Shown piece by piece: positions 42,875-54,277 of a stretch of 64,000 nucleotides of DNA (position 1 is the first letter of the stretch; each line of letters opens with the position of its first letter). The notes under the pieces are model-generated. The model saw nothing but the letters and a program-made list of their open reading frames with translations, was not told the origin of the DNA and did not search any database. The stretch comes from Alectoria sarmentosa (lineage: Eukaryota > Ascomycota > Lecanoromycetes > Lecanorales > Parmeliaceae): positions 33,745-97,744 of the forward strand of contig WOGZ01000110.1 in the NCBI GenBank assembly GCA_009733775.1, given 5' to 3'. The position numbers and the translations under genes were made by a program.

Positions 42875-43289
42875 ATGGCTGGTGTAAGCATTAAAAGATC
42901 GATTGCCAGACTGCAAAGCTAATTGTTGATGCCACCAGATCGCTGGCGGCCTCTACAAGCAAGTCTCAGTAGCCTCTACAGCGGAACCTTGGACTAATTC
43001 CCATGAAGCTCCATCTTTCGAAGAAATGTCGTCTTCTTGTCCGCCGTATTTGGTGGAGCTTTCGCGTTCGAGATGTGAGACCACTCGACGACTTCTTGAA
43101 ATGAGAATTGCGAGCTAACTGGCATGGGTACAAGTGGTTTTGATCAAGCTCTGACCAAGTACTGGGATTGGAACAATAAAGGAGTGAGTAAAAAGCCATT
43201 GTTCTGTGACTGACGCTTGGGCTAACGACTGGGATTAGCGGCAATGGAAGGACATACGGCATAAGTACGTGGAAAATGAAGAAGAATGA
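42875..43289 (+). CDS. QCR9: Cytochrome bc1 complex subunit 9
   Basis: Five tiny exons: 42875-42883, 42939-42958, 43009-43074, 43135-43183 and 43239-43289, encoding 64 residues. Qcr9 is a single-span subunit of respiratory complex III beside the Rieske protein. The product reads MAGIAGGLYNSIFRRN, then a membrane span (VVFLSAVFGGAFAFEIGF), then NNKGRQWKDIRHKYVENEEE, matching fungal Qcr9 in length. Four introns in a 195-nt coding sequence is extreme. Intron 2 fits the family only with a GC donor (GCAAGT); a GT donor three bases later would insert one residue (LYKH). Each exon is too short to show as a long open frame. Confidence 0.9.
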
Positions 43290-43965
43290 GGTGGGCTGTT
43301 GTAGCCATGTATCTGGAGGCGGGCGCGAATATTACTGGATGCGAACTATCATGCCTGTCCCTTGAGAAAGGTGCAGGGTCGTCGTACGTGCTCTTTTTGG
43401 GTGCAAGACTAGGAGTGATCTCCACGGGGCATGCTTACAAGTGAAGGGACTGTGAATGAATCAAGGGCTGACAATGCAAAGAACACTGTTCATATCAGTC
43501 CTTCCTGGTAGCCGGTTTTGCATGCATTTTCTCTTTCACTACCTGTCGTCAACATCTTGCCGTAGAAGTGTATCTATGTTACAGTGCTAGGGAATGTCCC
43601 TCCAAAATTCATACCTATCCATAGATAATCAGCATATATGTCAAGTTCTCTAATCAGGTTTTGGTTTCGTAAAGGCATGTTCGAGACAAGCGAGAGGTAC
43701 AATTGCCATGATAGACAAGAGTGATCATTGCAAACGTTCGTCCTGGTGAGTTATTGTTTCCTTCTAGCGTTTCGTTGACTACAGTCCGCTTTCAACCTCC
43801 GTCCTTCCCCTCTTCCACATCTCGAACACTCACACGAAGAGGGTAAAAAACCACCATTCTCACTTCGACCGCCGCCCTTTCGATCCAACGCTATACCTGC
43901 GCCATCGTCCATCCCTTCGCCTTCGCCTGCGCTAATTGCTCTACCGCAATGGAAAGGGACTTTTC
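43290..43965. other. Intergenic region QCR9/UBR1
   Basis: 3' flank of QCR9 and 5' flank of UBR1; a pyrimidine-rich stretch near 43795-43925 precedes the UBR1 start. No gene seen. Confidence 0.5.
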
Positions 43966-46900
43966 ATGATGTTACTGACAAGCCGGGAACGACGCTTGTG
44001 CTACACTCTTCGAGACCTTCCCCACGAGCATGAATACCGCTACACGAAGGACGCCAGCCAGTCACTACAACGAGCGCTCTTCAACTCGCTTGTCGCCGAA
44101 AATGAAGACTATCTACGGGCTCTTTTTGGAGGAAAAGTCCCAAAGCCTCGAGAGGACTGGGATCTTCGGAGTGCTCAGGGTATGGTAGAGGGATCAGAGT
44201 ACAGTGAAGCAGCCAGAGGCAAGGCTTGCGGCCATATATTTAAGAGTGGTGATGCTACGTACCGATGCAAAACGTGTACCACGGATGAGACATGTGTACT
44301 TTGCACTCGCTGCTTCGAAGCTTCAGAGCATACAGGTCACCTTGTCAGTCAGCACATATCCTCGGGCAATTCCGGCTGCTGTGATTGTGGGGATGACGAA
44401 GCTTGGAAAGTACCAGTCAAATGTGCTATACACACTGCAGACCCTTCCGCAATGGCGGGAAAACAACGACAAGCATTAAGTCTTCCGGAAGAACTGGTTG
44501 AGAGTGTCAAAATGACCATCGGACGAGCTATGGACTACCTATGCGATGTCATTTCATGCTCACCAGAGAATTTGCGGCTTGAGAAGAAGGAAGATATCAT
44601 TAGGCAGGACGAGCGTCAGTCCTATTTAAATTCGAAATGGTACGAGGAGTCAGAAGATCCGGACCCGGAATTTGCTTTGCTGTTATGGAACGACGAGAAG
44701 CATACAGTGGATGAGGTTCAACAGCAAGTGGCGAGAGCCTGCAAGGCTACGAAAATGTTCGGGCTAGAGAAAGCCATTGAAACCAATGACATGGGACGTA
44801 GTGTCGTCGATTACTCACGGGATCTCAACAGCTTGCTGAAGGTGGCAAAGATCATCGAACAAATCAAGATCACAGTGACCATACGATCCTCCCGAGACAC
44901 CTTTCGTGAGCAAATGTGCGGCACCATCATTGAGTGGCTGGGAGACATAGCCGGTTGTAGTGTGGGTGATGACCACGACATTCTACGATATACGGTTTGC
45001 GAAGAACTGCTCAAGAGCTGGCGCACGGGAAGCGTAGCCTTCAACAAGTGGGTTGGTATGAGTGGTTTGGACGACCATGAGATTGTTGAGTCAGCCTATA
45101 TTAGTGAAGCTGTAGCGTCCTCAGCAGCCCGCCGGGGCGGTGTCCTGATTCCGGACCGATTCAGAGTACCCCACCTAGACAGCGATTCCGATGCACTTAC
45201 CAATGACATAGATAATGATGATGGAGATGAGGACGGGGAGAGCCAAGCTAACGACGAGGACTTGGACTTGGAGACCGAGCAGATGGACTTAGATGTTATA
45301 GCAGCTGATTTGGATGCTGGACACAATGATACCGACCATGAAATGCGCACTCCTGGAGAATTGGAGGATGAGACTGAAGTGTCTGAGGCGACTTATGCAG
45401 GCTATCCACCACCACCACCTCCACCGCCCGCCCCACCCCAGCAAGGGCTGCTCCGTGATCCTGTGCGAACTTTCTCCACGGACTCAAGTACAGGTAACGA
45501 GCTGATGTCAACGGGTCCGCTCGTACCAAGGGCGACATTTGAGATTCCACCAACACCTTGGTCATTGCGGAAGAGGACAATCAGTCGTCCACCGGCTTAC
45601 TGGCTGGAACAACCCGAAGGATATGCCTCAAAGGAACCTGTACCTTTACATGAGGACTTGCGCCAACGTGTCCGTCTAGACTGGTTATTACTCTTTGATT
45701 TGAGGCTCTGGAAGAAAGCACGAATTGGTCTTCGAGACTTGTATATCAGTACTGTGGTTTCGATATCTCAATTCAAGCGCATTTTAGGATTGCGGTTTGC
45801 AGGATTGTACACTCTACTGGCGCAACTTTATCTTATTGCGGATCGCGAACCCGACCACTCTATTGTCAATCTATCTCTTCAGATGCTTACGACACCATCG
45901 ATTGCGGAGGAACTTGTCGAGCGAGCCAATGTTCTCACGAATCTCTTCGCTACTCTCTACACATTTCTCACACACCGCCAGGTGGGTCACCCATGGGATG
46001 TCGCCATACATGAGACTTTGGCATTTGATGCTGGTTCGGTCGCCAACCGCAGAATGTACCACTTTTTCGGAGACTTGAAGCATTTGTTTGATGTTGAATC
46101 CGTGCAGGAGAAATTTCGTACCCAAGAAAGATACGCTTTTCAGTTCCTTGATCTCATTAGACTACCCCAGGGCATTTGCCCAAACGTCAGAGCTGTAGGG
46201 GATCATGTTGAGTACGAGAACGATGTCTGGATTGGTGCAAGTCTAATGACAAAGGAGATCAATAGACTTTGCCGCCAATTCGCGGAGTCGTTTCGTTGGC
46301 GGGACGGCGAAGACAATTCGAGTTTATCACGAGTGATAAGGACGGTTGCCAAAGCCACTATAGTAAATTCGATTGGAGGAGAGCGTGTTCGATTTGACCA
46401 GGCTGAGATCAAGGCCGAAACTCGTTTCAAGACTCTTGATCCTTTCTACTTCGAAAACGGACCATCTTCTTTTGATAACAATGTCAATGATTTCGAAATA
46501 CGCCACACGGTTGTCGATTTTGTGGTTGAGGCAGAACCAATCAGCTTCCATCACGCACTACATTATACTCTTTCTTGGCTGATTGATGTTGGTAAGAAGA
46601 AGGCCGAGCAAGATATGAGGAGCTTACTGCAATTTACCGTCAAAGAGCTCAAGGAACCACCTCCGTACAAGGCTCTGATTCCTGATCATGATCCGGAGAG
46701 CTACCTAATGGCTCTTTTCGACTTCCCGCTCCGAGTCTGTGCGTGGCTGGCGCAAATGAAAACTAGCATGTGGGTACGAAATGGGTTAAGTCTACGACAC
46801 CAAATGGGTACTTATCGGGGTGTGTCACTTCGAGACTTTGGACATCATCGAGACATTTTCTTACTCCAAACGGCTATGGTAATCTGCGATCCTAGCAGAG

Positions 46901-49900
46901 TCCTCGCTTCAATTATTGATCGGTTTGGCATGGATGACTGGATGAGAGGGCACTATGTCACTCGAGTCGGCTATGAACCGTCTCAGCAACTCGACGTGTC
47001 TGAAGATTTCATTCATCTGCTCATCATCTTGTTGAGTGACCGGACATCTTTACAACCAGTAGAAGGAGACAAGAATGCGCAGGCACTTGCCATTCGTCGG
47101 GATATCGCGCACATACTCTGTTTCAAGCCCTTGTCCTTTTCTGATCTCAACAGTCGGTTAGGGCTCACAGACAGGTCCACAGACCTTGAGGATTTCAGGG
47201 AGATTCTTGAGGAGATGACCAACTATAGAGCACCCGAGGGCCTATCAGACTCGGGATCTTTTGAGCTGAAGCGAGAACACCTTTCAGACATTGACCCTTA
47301 CACTGCGCATTACAGCAAAAACCAGCGTGATGAGGCTGAACACGCGTACCGCCTATGGATGGCGAAAAGATCAGGCAAGCCCGAAGCAGAAATCGTTTTG
47401 GAGCCAAAGCTTCGGCCGATCCACTCCGGAATCTTCTCAAATCTTTCCGCTTTTACCAAAACGCCTTTGTTTTCTCAGATCATTTACTATTCACTGGCGC
47501 ACCATTCACATCCTCATCTGTCATCACAAACACCAAATACCAGGATTGAAGCCTATCTCCAAGTTGTCCTACATTTGGTACTTGCCGCTGTGCTCGAAGA
47601 TGATATGAGCGATGATAATGAACCAGACATGATGGCTCAGTCTCCATCGTTCATCTCCAACATTCTCCAAAAGTCCTCAGAGCTAGGCAGTACCATCTTC
47701 GACATTCTAGTCAAGATGTTGGAGAGTGACGACATCAAAGGTTGCCACCCAAAAATCCGTCTGATCTTGCACAGGATTCAACAACGTAGACCTCGTGTTT
47801 ACGATACCGTCGTATCCTCACTATACTCAATAGGAAGGAACCCTCCATCACTTCCTCTTGACAGACTGGGTTTCGAGTCCCCACATACCCCTCTAGACGG
47901 AGACCAGGAAGCAAGGGAGCGGCAAAGTCGAGAACTCAGGAAACAGCAAGCCCTTGATAGGCAAGCGAGAGTCATGGCACAGTTCCAGCAACAACAGCAA
48001 AATTTCTTGAACAACCAAGATGTCACAGAATGGGGTGACGTGGACTCAGACGAACTGGACTCGATTGTTACTGGTGGTACGGAAGAGCATAAGAAGATTT
48101 GGAAGTATCCAACGGGCAATTGCATTCTGTGTCAAGAGGAGACGAATGACGCCCGGCTTTTTGGGACGTTCGCACTATTGGCAAATAGTAGTATCTTTCG
48201 TCAAACAGATATTCAAGATCCTGATCTCTTTGCTGAAGCCTTGTCAACTCCCACTAGCCTAGATCGTGCGGCAGACAACATTCGACCGTTTGGAATCGCT
48301 AGCCAGAATCGTAGGAAGGTTGCAAAACTTACACCCAGCGGCAGTGAGGTCGTGTCTGAGCATCAAGGTCTCGGCAAAGGTTTCCCACCATCTTTCGCGT
48401 CAAGGGGTCCAGTCTCCGTTGGTTGCGGTCATATCATGCATTACTCATGTTTTGACCTGTACTGCTCTGCAACCCTGCGTCGACAGCATCATCAAATTGC
48501 CAGGAACCATCCAGAACGGGTCTTGCGAAAAGAGTTCGTCTGCCCTCTTTGCAAAGCCCTGGGCAATACATTTTTACCTATCATTTGGAGGGGGAAAGAG
48601 GAAATGTATCCTGGTGCACTTCATACGGACACTGCTTTCTACGGTTGGCTGTCTTCAGGAATTGGCTTGACCGTCTCACGATTTTACAAGCGTGAAGAAA
48701 GTCGATCACGCAGCAATTGCCACCAGGAGCTTTTCGTCAATTATACTTCGGAGGTCGTGATACCTCCATTGGGAAACAAACTGACGGCCCTTTCCCAAAC
48801 ACCTCTCACTTCCCCCACAACCCCACAAGAATCCGGTAGAAACTCCATGCCAGGACGGTTTCCTGACGAGAATCCAAACTTATCAATGGTGTTGTCAGGT
48901 CATCCATTCTCTACAGATAGTGTACAAATTGACGAACTGATTTCCATCTACAACCGCCTCCGAGAGACCATTAAGGCTAATGAGCTACCTTCCCGATTTC
49001 CTTATAGCTCTGACCTATCGGGTAGATCTATAGAAGATTTGGGAAACGTCGACACTTTGGCCAAGGCCTTTGGGAATACCATTTCAGCTACCGAGATCGC
49101 CCAAAGAGGCGTCCAATCCCAACCCGGATCTACCCTTTTGGAGAAAATTCCCCCTTCTATAATGACCCACCTCCGAATCTTGTCAGAGACCACATCGTCT
49201 TATATTGCAATCGGAGGCATACGCAACGCTGGCACAAGCACACCAGCGCGCGAATTTTCGGAGACTACTCGACGTCAACTGTTGCAGCTTTTTGTCGGCC
49301 ATGCTCAAATCAGCGGAGACGAGCCAGAAAACGTGATCAAATCTCAGCTGCCGTCCGCGCTCTCGCAAGATTCTTTTGTATTTCTTGCCGAATGCTCCGT
49401 CTTTTTGGTCCCCGCCTTTGGTTTGGATATCCACCACATTGTCCGCTTATGCTTCCTGCTTGAGATCGTCAAGGTGGCACTGCATTTGACAGTATATACA
49501 AGAAATTTGAAGGAATGGCATTCCAGGACTGAGCCGCCCCTCGAGGGCAATATCTCCCCCGAAGCCTTTCACACACTCCAGACCTTTTTGATGCGGGTTC
49601 GCCTCCTTTCCATACCTCCTTGGCCGGTACCGATGCAAAATCATGCAGGAGAGGCTTCTGTGATGAATGACACCCGGACACAAGAAGACTGGGTGGTGTT
49701 ACATACAGCCATTGCGGCTTACGCCCTCACCTTTCTTCGCAAAGCGGCTATCCTACTAAACGTGCGATATGGTGTAGATTACCCCGATGCAGGCTTAACA
49801 GATGTTGATGAGCCAGAGCTTGACCGGCTCACGAGAGCCATGAATCTGCCATCTTTAGTGAGTATGCTTGCTTCTGTAAGGAATAGCGCCAGCAACGGGC

Positions 49901-50579
49901 TCTCAATCCAAGAGTCGATCATCGCTGGGTGGATCCAGCATTGGCAATGGCATGAAGGCCATCATGTGGCTATGCGAGGTCACCCCTCGCTTTTGAACGA
50001 CCACAAGCTACTAAAACAATCTGCGTATCAGAGTCTAAGACTAGGACATCCAGCCATCTTCGAGCTAATTGGCTTACCGAAGCAATTCGACACGCTGATT
50101 TACGAGGTATCCCGACGTCGTTGTCTCACCACGGGCAAGAGATTGGAAGATGCAGCTTTGTGTCTCTTTTGCGGTGATATCTTCTGCAGCCAAGCTTCAT
50201 GCTGTCACAAACATGGCAAGGGTGGCTGCAACCAGCATATGCAGAAGTACGTCATATTTCTCCATCCTCCCAATAACTCAGCATGCGAGATAGGCCTAAT
50301 ACGCTAGACAGGTGCGGCATCGACACAGGGCTCTTCCTCAATATTCGAAAGTGCTGCGTGCTTTACCTTCACAACAAGAACGGTAGCTTCAATCCTGCAC
50401 CTTATCTTGACAGATACGGTGAGCCAGATGCCGGGCTTAGGCGTGGCCGGCAGCTCTTCCTGAATCAGAAGAGATACGATGCATTGTATAGAAATGTCTG
50501 GTTGCAGCAGGGCATTCCGACCATGATTGCGAGGAAATTGGAGGCAGATATCAACAATGGGGGTTGGGAGACTATGTGA
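43966..50579 (+). CDS. UBR1: N-recognin E3 ubiquitin ligase Ubr1
   Basis: Exons 43966-50246 and 50312-50579, about 2,182 residues. It recognises destabilising N-terminal residues and ubiquitinates the substrates. In order: a UBR box zinc domain (about 85-155; CGHIFKSGDATYRCKTC, then SGNSGCCDCGDDEAW), a ClpS-like domain for bulky hydrophobic N-termini (LLLWNDEKHTVDEV, about 237), an acidic insert with a run of eight prolines (about 430-490), the large helical scaffold, a RING-H2 (NCILCQEETND, GCGHIMHYSCFDLY, FVCPLCKALGN, about 1383-1535), and the C-terminal UAIN region including CCHKHGKGGCNQHMQK. The frame stays open upstream of the ATG (TTG at 43936), so the start is the least certain point. 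Confidence 0.95.
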
Positions 50580-51235
50580 AGCGACCAACATGGTCTGAAG
50601 TTCTGGGGACTTGATCCACCCAGATACCAACAATAGGGGTTAGGGGACCATACGATGCGACCAAGACTTTGGAGGTTTGACGATGTCACGAAAGTGTCCT
50701 GTCTTTTTTGGTCAATCACCCTACGCGCAATCCAGCAGTAGTGTATGAGCTATGATAGAATCCTTAAGAAGTTGTGCCTCGGCAACCATGATTCTTTTTT
50801 CTGTCTCTCTTCTCTCTCTTCTCTCTCTTCTCTCTCTTCTCTCTCTTCTCTATCTCTCTTCTCTCTCTCTTCTCTCTCTCTTCTCTCCCTTCTCTCCCTT
50901 CTCTCCCTTCTCTCCCTTCTCTCTCTTCTCTCTGGATTTCTGGATTTATTGATTTCTTGAAGACAGATTGCCCGTGATGAGCTGTACATTTGATCCCCTA
51001 GTTATTCACAATGCTGATACGAGCATTGGAAAACCAACTGGGCCGAGTGAAGGCAACTACTGCTGATGACTGTGTACCTGATTAGACAGAACCGGGCATG
51101 AAGCCATGTACAAGTAGTAAATGGAGGCTTCCTTGCGGCAAACCACCGCAAATATCTGCTGTATCTATCATACAGTGACAAAGTAACCTCTTCGTCCAAG
51201 CAACGACCATCCCGAAAATCGCACGTTCATCGAAC
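50580..51235. other. Intergenic region downstream of UBR1
   Basis: Contains the CT-rich satellite listed separately. A 15-base direct repeat, accaacaatrggggttrggg-like, occurs near 50550 and 50627 around the UBR1 stop. No gene recognised. Confidence 0.5.
50804..50933. repeat. (TCTCTCTTC)n polypyrimidine satellite
   Basis: About 130 bases made only of C and T on the plus strand apart from one A, built from tctctcttc and tctcccttc units. Low-complexity frames on both strands here are artefacts. Confidence 0.95.
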
Positions 51236-51886
51236 ATGTCTGTCCAGGAATCCACCAAGATCGTATCATATCCAGCCTCCCAACGCGCTCACTCTCAAAG
51301 CAATTGGCTGATTATCCATCGGAGCTTCAACTTCCGCGGCTACTCTTCCCAAGACTTTGAGCCTTTTGGCCCCATCCGCATCCTCAGCGAAGACCGCGTC
51401 TCTTTTGTTTCCGATTTTCAACGCATCAGCATCGGGATAAGGAGATCTTCTCCAATATTCTCTCCGGAGAGCTGACGCATCGAGACTCCACTATGCAGAG
51501 AGCTGGGAGCAAGAGTCGGAGAAGAATGAGCCCGACAATCATTTGTGCAAGCATTTACAGACCTGGGTGCTGCCATGGAAGAAAGATTGCATCCTGCATA
51601 TCATCACGAAACCTTTTCTGAGAAAGAGAAGAGCAAGGGGTTCGTGAAGATCATCAGTCCTCTAAAAGGCGGGAAAGAGGCGTCGAATGAGCAGGAGACG
51701 AGGGTGGAGCCGGTTTTAGAGGGCACGATTCCAATTCATGCGGATTACCTGGTCGGTGCCAGTATCACCGTATGGAGCAGTATCTTTGTCTGGAATGCTG
51801 GAGCCGATGACGTGGTCGAGGCAAAGACTGATAGAAAAGTTGAGCCTTATTTGCTACAGATGAGGAGCGGAAAGGCGAAGACTTGA
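51236..51886 (+). pseudogene. Unidentified gene, possibly broken
   Basis: A frame from ATG 51236 (MSVQESTKIVSYPASQRAHS onward) hits TGA at 51473, with a second stop at 51527. The same frame is open again to 51886 (FTDLGAAMEERLHPAYHH, later SASITVW-like beta-rich sequence and VEPVLEGTIPIHADYLVG). Between about 51425 and 51600 the other two frames also read like protein (HRDKEIFSNILSGEL; HYAESWEQESEKNEPDNHLC). That pattern suggests frameshifts, though an intron cannot be excluded. I do not recognise the family. Confidence 0.4.
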
Positions 51887-52294
51887 TTGAATGGAGATCG
51901 AGTGGTCGCAACCCGTAGGGGACGGGGCCTTCCTTTCCGACGTCGATGCGGAAGTCGAAATTTTCTTTCGAGTCGATCGGCGGCGAGGAGGCGGAGACTG
52001 TATCCTTGGATGCAAGTCCTAAGTGAATAGCTCTGACACTTCATTCGCTGACTTGCATAGCAGGGCTCTTGTCTCTGCTTCGATTTGATATGATGACCTG
52101 ATGATGAAGCTCGAGGTCAAAATCGCGGTACTCTACAGCTGGCCAGGACAAGCTCATGAACGAAATGCATGGATTGTGTAGATGAAGATTGACTTCACTC
52201 TTGCTCCATCACGTCTCCTTGTGTTTTAGAAATAGAGTAGAATAGATCACCTTGTCTAGTTAATCAGAAGAATCAACCTTCGTATCTACACATT
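51887..52294. other. Intergenic region before the ISC1 3' end
   Basis: Nothing recognisable beyond the ISC1 3' flank. Confidence 0.5.
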
Positions 52295-53728
52295 TTACAC
52301 CTTGTTGACATTCTCTTGGTCCCCTCGCCTCTGCTGCTCAGCCACAGCCTTCGCATTCTGTATCTCCCACTCAAACTCGTTCAGAGCTCTGAGTTCAGAC
52401 CCGATGAACAGACCTCCAATAAGCCCGTCTAGCAGGCCCGCTCCGAAGCCAAGGGTGCTAAGGAGCATTAGAAGAAATGCAACAAAAGGGCGTGGTGACC
52501 ACCAAATTGCAGTGAAGCAGCCAATGGCAACAACCATGGAAATCCCGAAGTTTGAGAGGCGGAAATGGCGCTGATGGCGCTCACGGAGGGTGTAGGTTTC
52601 AATCATAGAAAGGATGATATCGTACGTTGATATGGAGAGACAATCAATGTCTACATGTGGAATGGTGGGAACTCTCGAACCCGCTTGGCCAGTACTTATA
52701 GCAAGTTCGGCTGGATTTTCCCCTCGTGAAAGGGTAGCCTCAACAGAGAAGTGGTCACTCAGTGAGCACCCAATCGAAGGATGACGTTCGGTCATGCCAA
52801 CTTTAATGTCTTGCACGTGCCATCTGTTCTTACTGGGCGAATGAGGATGGTCACTACCCCCAATGAATATATAGTCGAGTCTTTTCGCTCGTGGATCTTG
52901 AGTAGTGCCATCGACGATCATGTTTTCACCTTTGTATTGCTTTTTCTGCTGCTCCTTGCTCCACCGCCACGTATTAAGAACACCGTCGCAAGTGGCCCCA
53001 TTCTCGGACAGGTTGTACCTGGCGTTTGGAATCCCGCGTCCTCTCTTCCGTTCGAGGTCATCATTTGCAGACCCGATCGAAGATTGTGGGTGCATTACTC
53101 TCCAAGCATCTCGAACGGAAGCGTATCCAGTAATCAGCTGATGGGCAAACGAGAGAGGTACCATGTTGAAATCTCCTAATCCCAGTACCAAATGACCTCT
53201 TTCCGTAGCACCGCGCATAAGCTTTGCGATCTCCCACGCCTGGGCTGTGCGATGACATAAATAAGAGTCATTCGGTTCACTTTCGTAAGGTGCATGTAGA
53301 TGTGTGCAAAACACTTCTACTACGTCTTCCGAACGAAGACCTAATCTGATTCTGGCACACGCAACTCCTTTGCCAACGAACCAATCCCCTCGAAAAAAGG
53401 CGGTAGGACGTCCATTCAGGGAAAATCGAACCATACTCGATTCCTCGATTGGCCATTTCGAAAGAATAGCGAGGCCGCCACCAAATATGCCACTATAGTA
53501 ATACTTACCATATGGGAGAATGTGTTTAGTCTGCCTTCGAATACTTTGGAAGTCTTCTTGGGTCCAGCATTCTTGCAAACCGACAACTTCGGGGACTGGG
53601 CTGGCAAGAGCAAGCTTTCTTCCAATTTCGGCCAGTCGTTCCCTGCGATAGCGGGAGATATACTTGAGGCCCAAACAGTTGTAGGAAATGACGTTTAATG
53701 TGTTTGGTGCCTCAGAGGAAGTAGGCAT
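52295..53728 (-). CDS. ISC1: Inositol phosphosphingolipid phospholipase C (neutral sphingomyelinase)
   Basis: Intronless 477-residue enzyme of the Mg2+-dependent endonuclease/exonuclease/phosphatase fold. It cleaves inositol phosphosphingolipids to ceramide and moves from ER to mitochondria in yeast. Catalytic blocks: VISYNCLGLKY (Asn), VGLQECW (metal-binding Glu), CTHLHAPYE, LGLGDFNMVP (Asp/Asn), KRLDYIF and CSLSDHFSVEA (general-base His). Two C-terminal membrane spans follow (ISMVVAIGCFTAIWW; VAFLLMLLSTLGFGAGLLDG). Divergent from SWD3. Confidence 0.93.
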   Translation of the reverse strand: MPTSSEAPNTLNVISYNCLGLKYISRYRRERLAEIGRKLALASPVPEVVGLQECWTQEDFQSIRRQTKHILPYGKYYYSGIFGGGLAILSKWPIEESSMVRFSLNGRPTAFFRGDWFVGKGVACARIRLGLRSEDVVEVFCTHLHAPYESEPNDSYLCHRTAQAWEIAKLMRGATERGHLVLGLGDFNMVPLSFAHQLITGYASVRDAWRVMHPQSSIGSANDDLERKRGRGIPNARYNLSENGATCDGVLNTWRWSKEQQKKQYKGENMIVDGTTQDPRAKRLDYIFIGGSDHPHSPSKNRWHVQDIKVGMTERHPSIGCSLSDHFSVEATLSRGENPAELAISTGQAGSRVPTIPHVDIDCLSISTYDIILSMIETYTLRERHQRHFRLSNFGISMVVAIGCFTAIWWSPRPFVAFLLMLLSTLGFGAGLLDGLIGGLFIGSELRALNEFEWEIQNAKAVAEQQRRGDQENVNKV

Positions 53729-54277
53729 ATTTGCTGTAGGCTACTTTACCTACAGCTTCGGGCTTGGTATCCTCTTCTGCTTTTACGGGCCCTCCGGACA
53801 CAAAGGACGAAGTTTACAATCAACAAAAGGCTTGAGATGACGATATTTGTAACAACTGGGCCGCATGAGAGATCTGAATTGACTGAGTCAGGGGAGAAAC
53901 TTCCCAGTAGTTCGCGATTTTTTCAAGTTTTTCTTTGAAGTGGACCAGCTTCAATGCGGGTACATCGACATACGGCTGACGACAAGTCGCTAGCTACAAG
54001 TAAAGAGAGCATAGTGCGGACCAAAACAAAGACACTTATTGCGAAGGTGAATATATTGCAGCACATACAGACAAGATGATGTGAAAAACCTCGTACTCCG
54101 TACACATGTATTTTACTTTACTAGAGGCTAGAGCTGGATTATGATACGCGCTTACACTAGCTTACAGACGCGTGAGGCGCGCTACTTCACGTCTAGCCTT
54201 CAGGCCTAATTAGAAGTAATGGGGGAGTTCACCCAGATGTGATATCCTAGAGCCATTGGCCTCCACAAGCGGTAATC
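53729..54277. other. Divergent intergenic region ISC1/SWD3
   Basis: Shared 5' region, no distinct motif identified. Confidence 0.5.

Noticed and set aside
50745..50989. Ser-Leu-rich and Arg-Glu-rich frames on both strands
   Set aside because: Translations of the polypyrimidine satellite.
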